Assembly (NCBI GenBank): GCA_031374125.1
Contig: JANMFM010000274.1
Coordinates: forward strand, 1 to 21,256
Length of the DNA stretch: 21,256 nt
Direction of reading: 5' to 3'
DNA from: JAEYZS01 sp031374125
GTDB taxonomy: Bacteria; Bdellovibrionota; Bdellovibrionia; Bdellovibrionales; JAEYZS01
A program made the position numbers and the translations under genes. The notes beneath the pieces were generated by a model that saw nothing but the letters and a program-made list of their open reading frames with translations, had not been told where the DNA came from and made no database searches. This document shows positions 7,162 to 14,678 of this stretch, piece by piece. The first letter of the stretch is position 1. The number at the start of each line of letters is the position of its first letter.

Positions 7162-7190
7162 AAAAAGGCTCTGATATTCAGAGCCTTTTT
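7162..7190 (-). terminator. Intrinsic terminator (bidirectional in sequence)
   Basis: A5 is followed by GGCTCTGA-TAT-TCAGAGCC and T5, a perfect 8-bp GC-rich stem with A and T runs on either side. It sits 31 bp past the stop of the minus-strand gene at 7222 and can act on either strand. Confidence 0.85.
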
Positions 7191-7221
7191 CATAAAATTT
7201 ATGTCAGTGAAGGGAGGGTTT

Positions 7222-7734
7222 TTAGCACTTCCTGTTACAAGGCGAACCCGGAATATCACAACAGTGCTTCTTCTTAGGCTCAGTAGACTTTAACTCTTCT
7301 ATAAAAAATGGATTTAGAATATTTAAAAGAACTCTTTCTACTTTGAAGGTGGCTGATCTGACTATTTTATTCTTAGGTTCATAGCCGCCAATTTTCGATT
7401 CAACTATGTGCCCTATTAATACTTGTCCATCCGCTAAAGTAGGAAGGTCCAAACTCTGGGCTTGAAATAAAAAATAAGAACTGCCTGCACTTTGTAATTT
7501 TCGCTCCTGGTAAAACTCCATTTCTTGTTGGTCATTAATTAAAAGTTTACCCGTGATCTCAGTTTGGCGGCTGTGGTGCCCTGGCGCTACTAAATGGCTC
7601 GCAAACTTATCATCTGCAGTTAGCACAAAACCGTGCTGCATTTCATGGGACATATGCTGGGCATGGCTTTGAACTGTTGTCCCGATCAAGCTTATTAAAA
7701 GCGCTATAAATTTAAGTGTGATGATATTTTTCAT
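7222..7734 (-). CDS. Secreted hypothetical protein with Cys-rich tail
   Basis: This is a 170-residue protein with a Sec signal peptide (MKN, hydrophobic core, cleavage near SHA-QHM at residue 25). The mature N-terminus is rich in His and Met (QHMSHEMQHG), followed by a beta-rich domain (HGFVLTADDKFASHLVAPGHH; ITGKLLINDQQEMEFYQERK; ADGQVLIGHIVESKIGGYEP). The C-terminus is Cys-rich (KKHCCDIPGSPCNRKC). The His/Met cluster and the Cys tail would suit a periplasmic metal-binding role, perhaps copper, but that is inference only. AAAGGAG before the ATG sets the start. It diverges from the HTH-isochorismatase gene across a region with two palindromes. Confidence 0.7.
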   Translation of the reverse strand: MKNIITLKFIALLISLIGTTVQSHAQHMSHEMQHGFVLTADDKFASHLVAPGHHSRQTEITGKLLINDQQEMEFYQERKLQSAGSSYFLFQAQSLDLPTLADGQVLIGHIVESKIGGYEPKNKIVRSATFKVERVLLNILNPFFIEELKSTEPKKKHCCDIPGSPCNRKC

Positions 7735-7797
7735 TTTTTACTCCTTTGTTTTTGTTGAATTCATAGCTATCAAAAGATGTTTAAGTCCTCCACAGCA

Positions 7798-7831
7798 AAA
7801 CTTGCAAGTTTGTTCATGCATAAAATGCATG
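7798..7831. promoter_or_regulatory. Two adjacent palindromes in the divergent promoter region
   Basis: AAACTTGCAAGTTT (7798-7811) is a perfect 14-bp palindrome. CATGCAT-AAA-ATGCATG (7815-7831) is a perfect 7-bp inverted repeat three bases later. They lie between the divergent Cys-rich protein gene and the HTH-isochorismatase gene. A likely reading is operator sites for the HTH protein encoded next door, which would couple both genes. Confidence 0.55.
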
Positions 7832-7886
7832 TCTCAAAGGAGCGCTTCTTCTTGAGTTCATTCGGAAATGAAAATATGTTGGCTAC

Positions 7887-8723
7887 ATGGGACGACAGAA
7901 GTTTCCTTTATCATCAGATCAACTTGAACTTTTACTGAGTTTCGGTGAAAGCTCAGGATTAGCTGAACTTGCAGAAAGTATAGGCAGAGACCCCTCTGTG
8001 ATCTCTCGTGGGCTGCAGAAAATTGCAGAAGATTATTCAGTTCTCGTTAAAGTGAAGGGGCGATGGGAGTTAACTCCACTCGGTTATCAAATTAACGCCC
8101 TCACTAAAGAGGCAATTACTAGCTATCAAAAGCTATTGATTAAACAGTCTCAAAGTAAACTAGGGGACAAAAAGTATCTTTCGGAAAAATCTTGTTTAAT
8201 CATTATCAATGCTCAAACAGGTTTGTTGGATGCAACTCAGCTTGGCAGAAACAATTCTGAGGCAGAAAAAAATATTTCTAAGTTATTAAACTACTGGCGC
8301 TCTCAAAATAAACCCATTATTCATGTAAAGCATGTTTCTGACAGCACTAGTTCTATTTTCTTCAGAGGCTCCAAAGGCTGTGAAATTTTACCCGATTTAC
8401 AAGCAATTAAGGGTGAGATAATCCTTGAGAAGGCGAAATCGAGTGCTTTTGCTGAAACTGAGCTAGAGAATCAATTAAAACAATTAGAACCTGAAAATAT
8501 AGTTTTAGTTGGTTTTACTGCAAATGAATGTATTGATGCCACTGTAAGAGATGCGACTTCTCTCGGCTTTGAATCTTACGTTGTAGGAGATGCTACCGCT
8601 ATGTTTGATGTGCGATGTCCAGATGGAAAACTTTTGAAGGCGGAAAGAATTCATAGACTTACCCTTGCGAATATTAATGCTTTTTATGCTAAGGTTATTA
8701 AAGCAACTGATATAGTTCCTTAG
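7887..8723 (+). CDS. LysR-type winged-helix fused to isochorismatase-like hydrolase
   Basis: This is a 278-residue two-domain protein. Residues 6-75 form a LysR-style winged helix (LELLLSFGESSGLAELAESI, GRDPSVISRGLQKIAED, ending in ELTPLGYQI). Residues 102-272 are an isochorismatase-like alpha/beta domain (cysteine hydrolase superfamily). They include GFTANECIDATVRDATSLGF with the catalytic Cys215, and EKAKSSAF with a candidate Lys182. The first catalytic residue, normally Asp in I-D-x-Q, is Asn108 here (IIINAQ). The protein could be a regulator that senses a small amide or ester, or a hydrolase that controls its own promoter. The start at 7887 lacks a good ribosome-binding site, but the HTH begins at once, so the start is plausible. 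Two palindromes lie upstream. Confidence 0.8.
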   Translation: MGRQKFPLSSDQLELLLSFGESSGLAELAESIGRDPSVISRGLQKIAEDYSVLVKVKGRWELTPLGYQINALTKEAITSYQKLLIKQSQSKLGDKKYLSEKSCLIIINAQTGLLDATQLGRNNSEAEKNISKLLNYWRSQNKPIIHVKHVSDSTSSIFFRGSKGCEILPDLQAIKGEIILEKAKSSAFAETELENQLKQLEPENIVLVGFTANECIDATVRDATSLGFESYVVGDATAMFDVRCPDGKLLKAERIHRLTLANINAFYAKVIKATDIVP

Positions 8724-8759
8724 ATGCCACAAGAACAAATCATCTCATAATTTCCACAA

Positions 8760-8801
8760 AACTCTTTTGAGTTGTCGATAATGCTTAGATGCTGGTACAA
8801 T
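8760..8801 (+). promoter_or_regulatory. Promoter for the pyrophosphatase gene, probably leaderless
   Basis: TTGTCG (8772-8777) and TACAAT (8796-8801) are 18 bp apart, and TGG before the -10 makes it an extended -10. The coding ATG is at 8809, about where transcription should begin, and no Shine-Dalgarno sequence is visible, so a leaderless mRNA is likely. An AACTC-TTTT-GAGTT inverted repeat (8760-8773) touches the -35. Confidence 0.55.
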
Positions 8802-8808
8802 TCTATCT

Positions 8809-9405
8809 ATGACTTTTCAAAAATTTCGTCCGCATCCTTGGCATGGAATAGCATCTGGTAAACAACCTCCAGTACTAGTAACAGCCTATATAGAAATTAC
8901 GCCTATCGATGGTATTAAGTACGAAATCGATAAAGATACTGGATACCTAAAAGTAGATCGACCGCAAGTTAACTCTTCATTGCCACCAGCTTTGTATGGC
9001 TTCATTCCTCAAACTTATTGCGATACTCAGGTAGGTCAAATTTCAGGGAAAAATTTAAAAGGTGACAAAGATCCTCTGGATATCTGTGTTTTTAGCGAGC
9101 GACCAATCACTCGTAGCGAAGTTTTGGTTCCCACAAGAGTCATCGGTGGACTAAGAATGGTAGATAAAGGCGAGGCTGACGATAAAATCATTGGTGTTCT
9201 AGAAAACGATCCTTACTGGAGTCATGTCGCTGACATTGGTCAACTTCCTTCTGTTCTTCTGCAAAGACTCCAGCATTATTTTTTAACATATAAATTAAAA
9301 CCTAATCAACAATCTGAAGTTACAATAGATGAAACATACGGATTAGATGGCGCTAAAAAAGTAATTTTAGCTGCCCTTCAAGATTATAAAAACGAATTCA
9401 AATAA
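8809..9405 (+). CDS. ppa: Soluble family I inorganic pyrophosphatase
   Basis: This is a 198-residue cytoplasmic enzyme that hydrolyses pyrophosphate to phosphate with Mg2+. The family I signature DKDPLDICV is present with Asp86, Asp88 and Asp91, preceded by PPALYGFIPQTYCDTQ, the usual YG-x-P region. MVDKGEADDKIIGV (117-130) supplies the second Asp/Lys set. It is somewhat longer than the 175-residue E. coli enzyme, with an extra N-terminal stretch (PHPWHGIASG) as seen in some other bacterial homologues. The gene is monocistronic, with its own promoter and apparently a leaderless start. Confidence 0.9.
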   Translation: MTFQKFRPHPWHGIASGKQPPVLVTAYIEITPIDGIKYEIDKDTGYLKVDRPQVNSSLPPALYGFIPQTYCDTQVGQISGKNLKGDKDPLDICVFSERPITRSEVLVPTRVIGGLRMVDKGEADDKIIGVLENDPYWSHVADIGQLPSVLLQRLQHYFLTYKLKPNQQSEVTIDETYGLDGAKKVILAALQDYKNEFK

Positions 9406-9426
9406 ATGATTTGTGTAGATTGAAAT

Positions 9427-9464
9427 CGGCGGGGCGAGTTTAGCACTTATTGCTTGGAGTCGAA
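9427..9464 (-). repeat. 3'-end-associated repeat, copy C
   Basis: On the plus strand the copy is CGGCGGGG, then CGAGTTTAGCACTTATTGCT, then TGGAGTCGAA. It lacks about seven bases after GGCGGGG relative to copy B. The minus-strand reading TTC GAC TCC AAG CAA TAA provides the final residues and the stop of the adjoining phosphoesterase remnant. Confidence 0.75.
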
Positions 9465-9679
9465 AGTTGTTAGTTGGTAGATACAAGTATTTTTATCTTT
9501 AAACACGCCATCGCTCTCATGCAAGTCTCTTTGTGTGTATCCTAGACTAATATGAGGGTAGAAGTGATTTGGTTCAAATTCATTTATGTAGCTACTCCGC
9601 CAATAATCATAATATCAAAAGATTGACCCAAGTGTTTGTTTTTCATTTAAGAGTTCAGCAAAAAAATTTAAAACGTGCA
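9447..9679 (-). pseudogene. 2H phosphoesterase (2'-5' RNA ligase-like) C-terminal remnant
   Basis: The minus strand reads NEFEPNHFYPHISLGYTQRD, then LHESDGVFKDKNTCIYQLTT, then FDSKQ and a stop at 9447. PHISLGYT is the second H-x-T/S-x motif of 2H phosphoesterases. Upstream, QSFDIMIIGGVAT continues the same protein in another frame and AELLNEKQTLG in the first frame again, with a TGA at 9615-9617. At least two frame changes are therefore needed, and the N-terminal half with the first His motif is absent. The gene is a decayed fragment. Its last codons lie in repeat copy C. Confidence 0.6.
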
Positions 9680-9693
9680 AAATTCAATTCTAA

Positions 9694-9714
9694 GTGCCTT
9701 TTATAAAAGAGCAC
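9694..9714. other. Long near-perfect palindrome in the 9406-10064 gap
   Basis: GTGC, the 12-bp palindrome CTTTTATAAAAG, one extra A and GCAC form a near-perfect 16-bp-arm structure. GCACG (9711-9715) can alternatively pair with CGTGC (9724-9728). It lies upstream of the phosphoesterase remnant on the minus strand and may have been part of that gene's promoter region. Confidence 0.35.
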
Positions 9715-9757
9715 GGGAGAGCGCGTGCGACTATTGGGTTATGATGTGAAAGCTTAA

Positions 9758-9820
9758 GTCCTCTTGCTAAAGCCTCCTTGCCTTGAACCTCAAAATTGAG
9801 GAAAATCAAAACAAGAAGAC
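9758..9820. other. Nested hairpin, candidate structured element
   Basis: GTCCTCTTG (9758-9766) can pair with CAAGAAGAC (9812-9820) through eight Watson-Crick pairs and one G-U. It encloses a second stem, CCTCAA-AA-TTGAGG (9788-9801). The element lies in the gene-free stretch 9680-10028, where I see no coding sequence. It could be a small RNA or a remnant of a mobile element; no promoter or terminator makes it firm. Confidence 0.3.
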
Positions 9821-10028
9821 CAAGCGCATGAAAATTAAAGTTTATTCTCGAATATATTGCAAACAAATTGCTGCCAAACTGTTGCAGTTAAATTTAGAGA
9901 GGACTTTTTTGGTCATCAAAATTTATGCTCTAGACACCTTTTTGTCTTCCAAATTCAAATAAATCCACTTTTAACCAGGCATGCTACCTGCTAAGTAAGA
10001 ACCTTATAAGAAGTTCGAGTTTGATAAT

Positions 10029-10045
10029 ATTGGAATTAATCCAAT
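10029..10045. promoter_or_regulatory. Inverted repeat before the ankyrin metallopeptidase gene
   Basis: ATTGGA-ATTAA-TCCAAT is a perfect 6-bp inverted repeat ending 19 bp before the ATG. A GATAAT (10023-10028), which could be a -10 element, directly abuts it. This is a plausible operator. Confidence 0.4.
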
Positions 10046-10064
10046 AAACTTCCAACGGTATGTT

Positions 10065-12197
10065 ATGGTAAAAATAATTTTTTTTATTTTATTATTGATC
10101 TATTTTGTAGATGTCCAGGCTTATCAATGCAAAAACCTTTTTTCTGATGAAAAGTCCAAGTTGCCCTCTAGCCGTATTATTTTTATTGAAGATCAATATA
10201 AAATCGACCCCACTTTTAAATCCATATTTAAAGAAATCTTGCGTAAGTGCAATGAGATTCAGAGCTCTTACTTTGATCAGACAGATGTATTCTTAGATTT
10301 AAAATTTAAAGCTTTGTTGAATGTTAGGGACTATAATTCAAGTGAAGGGCTACATGGTCCATATTATTCTTCTTTAAGAGATCAACAAATACAGAATGCT
10401 TTTTACTATTTTGAAAGTAAAAAAATAGAGTTATACGGGCGTATGATGAACGAGACTACATTTGCCCATGAGTATGGGCATCACATATTTTACACGAATA
10501 TGCATAAAATATTTCCATGGTTCGATCTTAAAAATTATAATCAAAAAGCAAAATTAGCGCGTGATATGTCTACCCCTTATCAAGAGTTGTTTGCTGACTT
10601 GGTTGCTGTATTAGCAATAGGTAGTGATACTGCTATGTTTTACAGTACTGAAGGACGTACACCTAGAAGTTTTAAGGATTTACACAAAGCAGGCATCAAA
10701 GCATATTATCTTGAAAATTATGATCTTAAAGAGCCGCATTATGTTTTCGCCCAAACGAGACTCTACATTGGAGAGCATTTACTTAACAAATACCCTTCTC
10801 AAATTATTTTAGAAAAAATTTTTAAAGCTATATCTAGTGAGATGCAAGAAAGATTTGAACATGAACATACGCCCAACTCCATTTCAAACGTTTCTGAAAT
10901 TAATGTACGATTAATAAATAAAATAAGAGAACAGTTTAATGGGCAATCTGTCCCGCAAGACTTTTCGCCACAAGAATCTATCATTAAAGATTTTTTTAGA
11001 GTACGCAATTCAAGTAAGCCAAGAGATATTGAGAAATTTATTAATTATGTGAACTTCATTCCTCATTTGGAGAAATTAAATATTTACACAAAGGACTCAT
11101 ACAAGAAAGGCTTGGAAAGTATAGTATTGAATACTGGTTACAACTTGAAATTAAGAAAAAAAGCATTGTATAAATTGTATTATTTAACTGGTGATGCAAA
11201 TCTTTTGCTTAACTTTATAATTAAAGAGCCACACTCAGTTCAGTCGCAGATTGTAGATGATATGATTTCCTCTAAAAATTTAAGTCATAGCAAGGCTCTA
11301 GAGAAATTATTGTATTTATCAGTAGATCAAAATATAAATACACTTTATTCTTTAATAGTGAATAAACCTAAATTAAATAGCGAGCTTATTGTTTCTGCTA
11401 TCAATAGATTTAGTCAGTTTGAAAAAATAGATGCTGTGATAGATTTATTGAAACATCCTAATATTAACTGGAATCAAAGGCAGCCAGATATCGAGAAGGT
11501 ATTTTATGAAAATATGAGAAAAAGAAATAGAGGTGTTTACTCATTAATACCAGATTTACCAATAAAAAATAGTGCATTTTTAAGTTCAGTTTTAGTTGAA
11601 TTTGCAAGGAGAGGAGAGATAGGTCTTATTAGAAATTTATTGAAGCGTCCTAATATAAATGTAAATTACGTTTTTTCTGCAGATTTCAGAGACCCAAAGA
11701 TCACGGCTTTAGATGCGGCTGCAAGACGTGGTGATTTAGAAGTTTTTCAAGAATTATTAAAGCATCCCAAGATTGTATATACAGATTCTATTTTTACTTC
11801 AGCTATATTAGGCGGTAATTTAAAAATTATAGATCAACTCGTTAAGACTCCTAATATAAAAGTAGATACAAACATGTTCACAAGTCATGACGTGGCGATG
11901 AGGCTGACGGCTGATAGTCTCAAGCTTATATTAGATAATAATACAGATATTGATTTAAACGCGCGAACAGCAGATGGAGATCCTCTATTAGTAAGAGCAG
12001 TCAAAGAGGAAAAATATGACATTGCTAAAATTTTGATTAAACACCCTAATGTCGATGTCTATGCAACAGATTGGAAGAAGGGCAAAAGCGCTCTCTATTA
12101 CGCTAAAAGAAACAAGCATAAAGAAACAGTAGATCTTTTAATTGAGCGTGGAGCCCATAAAAGTAAGATTAGACTTTGGTTTGAGTCGTGGTTTTAG
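10065..12197 (+). CDS. Secreted HExxH zinc peptidase with C-terminal ankyrin-like repeats
   Basis: This is a 710-residue protein with a Sec signal peptide (MVK, hydrophobic to about residue 19, cleavage near VQA-YQC). The zinc motif TTFAHEYGHHIFY has His135, Glu136 and His139. PYQELFADLVAV (171-182) follows about 35 residues later and offers Glu174 as third ligand, the gluzincin arrangement. A helical middle part (about 270-530) has loose repeats of the form 'LLKHPNI'. The C-terminal part (about 545-700) has ankyrin-like units: TALDAAARRGDLEVFQELLK, DPLLVRAVKEEKYDIAKILI and SALYYAKRNKHKETVDLLIE. It is predicted to be an exported protease using ankyrin repeats for binding, possibly to host or prey proteins. 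The start has no strong ribosome-binding site. The gene is more AT-rich than its right-hand neighbours. Its substrate and destination are unknown. Confidence 0.75.
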   Translation: MVKIIFFILLLIYFVDVQAYQCKNLFSDEKSKLPSSRIIFIEDQYKIDPTFKSIFKEILRKCNEIQSSYFDQTDVFLDLKFKALLNVRDYNSSEGLHGPYYSSLRDQQIQNAFYYFESKKIELYGRMMNETTFAHEYGHHIFYTNMHKIFPWFDLKNYNQKAKLARDMSTPYQELFADLVAVLAIGSDTAMFYSTEGRTPRSFKDLHKAGIKAYYLENYDLKEPHYVFAQTRLYIGEHLLNKYPSQIILEKIFKAISSEMQERFEHEHTPNSISNVSEINVRLINKIREQFNGQSVPQDFSPQESIIKDFFRVRNSSKPRDIEKFINYVNFIPHLEKLNIYTKDSYKKGLESIVLNTGYNLKLRKKALYKLYYLTGDANLLLNFIIKEPHSVQSQIVDDMISSKNLSHSKALEKLLYLSVDQNINTLYSLIVNKPKLNSELIVSAINRFSQFEKIDAVIDLLKHPNINWNQRQPDIEKVFYENMRKRNRGVYSLIPDLPIKNSAFLSSVLVEFARRGEIGLIRNLLKRPNINVNYVFSADFRDPKITALDAAARRGDLEVFQELLKHPKIVYTDSIFTSAILGGNLKIIDQLVKTPNIKVDTNMFTSHDVAMRLTADSLKLILDNNTDIDLNARTADGDPLLVRAVKEEKYDIAKILIKHPNVDVYATDWKKGKSALYYAKRNKHKETVDLLIERGAHKSKIRLWFESWF

Positions 12198-12228
12198 AAT
12201 TAGATAGAACCAGAACTTCTAGAAAAAA

Positions 12229-12275
12229 TGGCGGGACAAGTGGGACGAATTTAGAACTTGCTTCTGGGAGTCGAA
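12229..12275 (-). repeat. 3'-end-associated repeat, copy D
   Basis: On the plus strand it runs TGGCGGGACAAGTGGGA, CGAATTTAGAACTTGCTT, CTGGGAGTCGAA. Relative to copy B it differs at a few positions and lacks the in-frame TAA (AAGCAA replaces the usual sequence). It lies directly beyond the terminator-like hairpin of the minus-strand decarboxylase and also between it and the convergent peptidase gene. Confidence 0.75.
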
Positions 12276-12299
12276 AAGGCACTGAACTCAGGGCCCTTT
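12275..12299. terminator. Imperfect terminator hairpin between convergent genes
   Basis: AAAGGC, ACTGA and the returning CTCAGGGCCCTTT form a hairpin with a one-base bulge, flanked by A and T runs. It resembles the hairpin at 7162-7190, which also adjoins a repeat copy. It could terminate the convergent peptidase and decarboxylase transcripts. Confidence 0.5.
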
Positions 12300-12322
12300 C
12301 TATACGCGAATAAAACAAACCC

Positions 12323-14572
12323 TTATGACTTTACACAATCCACATAGTATTTTTTTACTCCATTTTCAATTTGCGAAACGAGTCCGTGAATATCGGTTTC
12401 AAACCCTGGAAAGCTTTGATTAAACTCTCTCGCAAACTTCAAATAACTCACGATAATGTCATTGAACTTTTCCCCAGGCACCAATAGAGGAATTCCTGGA
12501 GGGTAGGGTGTTAGTAGAACTGCAGTAACTCTGCCTTCAAGATTATCGATTTCAATGCGTTCGATTTCTTCGTGGGCCATTTTCGCAAATGCATCTGATG
12601 GTTTCATTGCAGGTTGCATTTCTGATAAATACATCTCGGTTGTCATGCGCGCAATGTTGCCGGCTTTGTAGGTATTATGGATTTGCGTGCAGAGATCTTT
12701 TAATCCCACGCGCTCATAACGGGGATTGGCCGCCACAAATTTTGGAAGGATCTTCCACATCGGTTGGTTTTTATCGTAGTCATCCTTAAATTGTTGAAGT
12801 GCTGCGAGCAAAGTATTCCAGCGACCTTTAGTGATCCCGATAGTGAACATAATAAAGAAAGAGTAGAGACCGCACTTTTCGACGATCACTCCGTGCTCCG
12901 CTAAATATTTAGTGACCATGGCGGCAGGAATTCCCGATTCAGCAAATTCTCCATTCACTCCCAGTCCCGGAGTGATAACAGTTGCTCTGATTGGATCAAG
13001 CATATTGAAATCTTCCGCGAGATTTCCAAAGCCATGCCATTCTTCGTTGGGTTTTAAAATCCAATTTTCTCTTGAGCCAATGCCTTCTTCGGCCAATTCT
13101 TCTGGTCCCCAAACTTTAAACCACCAGTCAGAGCCCCATTCTTTATCCACTTTTCTCATGGCTCTTCTAAAATCCATGGCTTCGGTGATGCTTTCTTCCA
13201 CGAGCGCAGTTCCGCCGGGAGCTTCCATCATCGCGGCTGCCACATCACAAGATGCAATGATCGAATATTGAGGACTTGTTGATGTATGCATCAAGTACGC
13301 TTCGTTAAAGACAAAATGGTTTAATTTTTTGTTTTCCGATTCACTGACTAAAATTTGCGAAGCTTGGCTTAAGCCCGCAAGCATCTTGTGTGTCGATTGA
13401 GTCGAAAAAATGATTGAATCCTTTGCTCTCGGGCGATCTTTTCCGATAGCGTGCATATTTTTATAAAATTCATGAAATGCCGCGTGGGGAAGCCATGCTT
13501 CATCAAAGTGTAGCGCTTCGATTCTTCCATCGAGCATATTCTTTAATGTTTCAACGTTGTAGCTGATCCCATCATAAGTACTTTGAGTGAGGGTCAAAAT
13601 TCTTGGCTTCTTCTTTTTATTTTTAATGAAGGGATTGTTATTGATCTTCTTTTGGATATTCTCCATCGAAAATTCCTGTTTTGGAATTGGTCCAATGATA
13701 CCGTAATGGTTTCTGGTCGGAGTTAAAAATACGGGGATGGCTCCTGTCATCATGATGGCGTGGAGATTCGATTTGTGACAGTTTCTATCAACAACCACGA
13801 TATCATCAGGTCCTACCATCGAATGCCAAACAATTTTATTAGACGTAGATGTCCCGTTAGTGACAAAAAACAAGTGATCGGCATTAAAAATTCTAGCGGC
13901 GTTTCTTTCAGACGCCGCTACCGGACCCGTGTGATCAAGAAGTTGTCCCAATTCATCAACCGCATTGCATACGTCTGCTCTTAGCATATTCTCACCAAAG
14001 AACTGATGAAACATTTGGCCGACGGGAGATTTTAAAAATGCAACGCCGCCAGAGTGTCCCGGGCAATGCCAAGAATAAGAACCATTCTGTGCGTAGTTTA
14101 ACAATGCTTTAAAAAACGGTGGTGCAATCGAATCCAAATAAGCCTTCGTTTCTCGAATGATGTGTCTTGCGACAAATTCGGGAGTGTCTTCGTGCATATG
14201 AATGAAGCCGTGAAGTTCTCTTAAGATATCATTTGGAATGTGACGCGAGGTTTTTGTTTCTCCATATAAGAAGATAGGAATTTCCGCGTTTTTAAATCGA
14301 ATCTCTTCCACGAACCTACGAAGGACCTTAAGTGCATTTTCAATTTCTTCTGGAGACCCGCCCCCGAACTCTTCGTCATCAATAGATAGAAGAAAAGCTG
14401 ATGCATGACTTTGATGTTGGGCAAAGGCGGTGAGGTCACCGTAACTAGTTGCTCCTAAAACTTCCATTCCTTCTGCTTGAATCGCCGCTGCAAGCGCGCG
14501 AATACCAGTACCGCTAACATTTTCGGTGCGATAATCCTCGTCGATGATAACGATGGGGAAACGAAATTTCAT
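12323..14572 (-). CDS. PLP-dependent Orn/Lys/Arg decarboxylase, AdiA-like
   Basis: This is a 749-residue fold-type-I decarboxylase with the full three-part layout. The N-terminal wing domain covers about 1-135 (VIIDEDYRTENVSGTGIRAL). The PLP core includes SWHCPGHSGGVAF (167-179), VDRNCHKS, HFDEAW with Asp357 binding the PLP ring, and STQSTHKMLAGLSQAS with Lys396 as Schiff-base lysine. The C-terminal domain has YPPGIPLLVPGE. Length and motifs match arginine/lysine/ornithine decarboxylases of Proteobacteria, and the N-terminus closely recalls betaproteobacterial homologues. Substrate choice (ornithine to putrescine, arginine to agmatine, or lysine to cadaverine) cannot be read from motifs. The divergent arg operon ending in hss argues for putrescine supply. 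It diverges from argC across ARG-box-like sites. A possible promoter is TTGCAT/CATAAT on the minus strand. Confidence 0.9.
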   Translation of the reverse strand: MKFRFPIVIIDEDYRTENVSGTGIRALAAAIQAEGMEVLGATSYGDLTAFAQHQSHASAFLLSIDDEEFGGGSPEEIENALKVLRRFVEEIRFKNAEIPIFLYGETKTSRHIPNDILRELHGFIHMHEDTPEFVARHIIRETKAYLDSIAPPFFKALLNYAQNGSYSWHCPGHSGGVAFLKSPVGQMFHQFFGENMLRADVCNAVDELGQLLDHTGPVAASERNAARIFNADHLFFVTNGTSTSNKIVWHSMVGPDDIVVVDRNCHKSNLHAIMMTGAIPVFLTPTRNHYGIIGPIPKQEFSMENIQKKINNNPFIKNKKKKPRILTLTQSTYDGISYNVETLKNMLDGRIEALHFDEAWLPHAAFHEFYKNMHAIGKDRPRAKDSIIFSTQSTHKMLAGLSQASQILVSESENKKLNHFVFNEAYLMHTSTSPQYSIIASCDVAAAMMEAPGGTALVEESITEAMDFRRAMRKVDKEWGSDWWFKVWGPEELAEEGIGSRENWILKPNEEWHGFGNLAEDFNMLDPIRATVITPGLGVNGEFAESGIPAAMVTKYLAEHGVIVEKCGLYSFFIMFTIGITKGRWNTLLAALQQFKDDYDKNQPMWKILPKFVAANPRYERVGLKDLCTQIHNTYKAGNIARMTTEMYLSEMQPAMKPSDAFAKMAHEEIERIEIDNLEGRVTAVLLTPYPPGIPLLVPGEKFNDIIVSYLKFAREFNQSFPGFETDIHGLVSQIENGVKKYYVDCVKS

Positions 14573-14602
14573 GGACTACTCCCTTCAATTTTGAACCGAT
14601 CA

Positions 14603-14655
14603 TTTTGCATATGTGTGCAAAAGACTAATTATGCATTATTTTCTATTAAATGCAA
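14603..14655 (-). promoter_or_regulatory. Decarboxylase promoter with ARG-box-like palindrome
   Basis: On the minus strand, TTGCAT (14655-14650) and CATAAT (14633-14628) stand 16 bp apart as -35 and -10. Downstream, TTTTGCA-TATGTG-TGCAAAA (14603-14622) is a perfect 7-bp inverted repeat overlapping the expected start of transcription. Its core TGCATATGTGTGCA matches the operon boxes at 14681/14703 at 10 of 14 positions. A further weak box may lie at 14632-14645. Confidence 0.45.
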
Positions 14656-14678
14656 TAAAACATTGACTAATAGGCATT

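Noticed and set aside
959..12275. The repeat copies as tRNA genes or tRNA 3' ends
   Set aside because: On the minus strand they contain TTCGACTCCC and end CCCCGCCA, like a T-arm and a CCA end, but the spacing between the two is too long and there is no matching 5' half or anticodon arm.
12912..13271. Plus-strand frame of 119 codons inside the decarboxylase
   Set aside because: It is antisense to the conserved PLP enzyme and has low-complexity composition.
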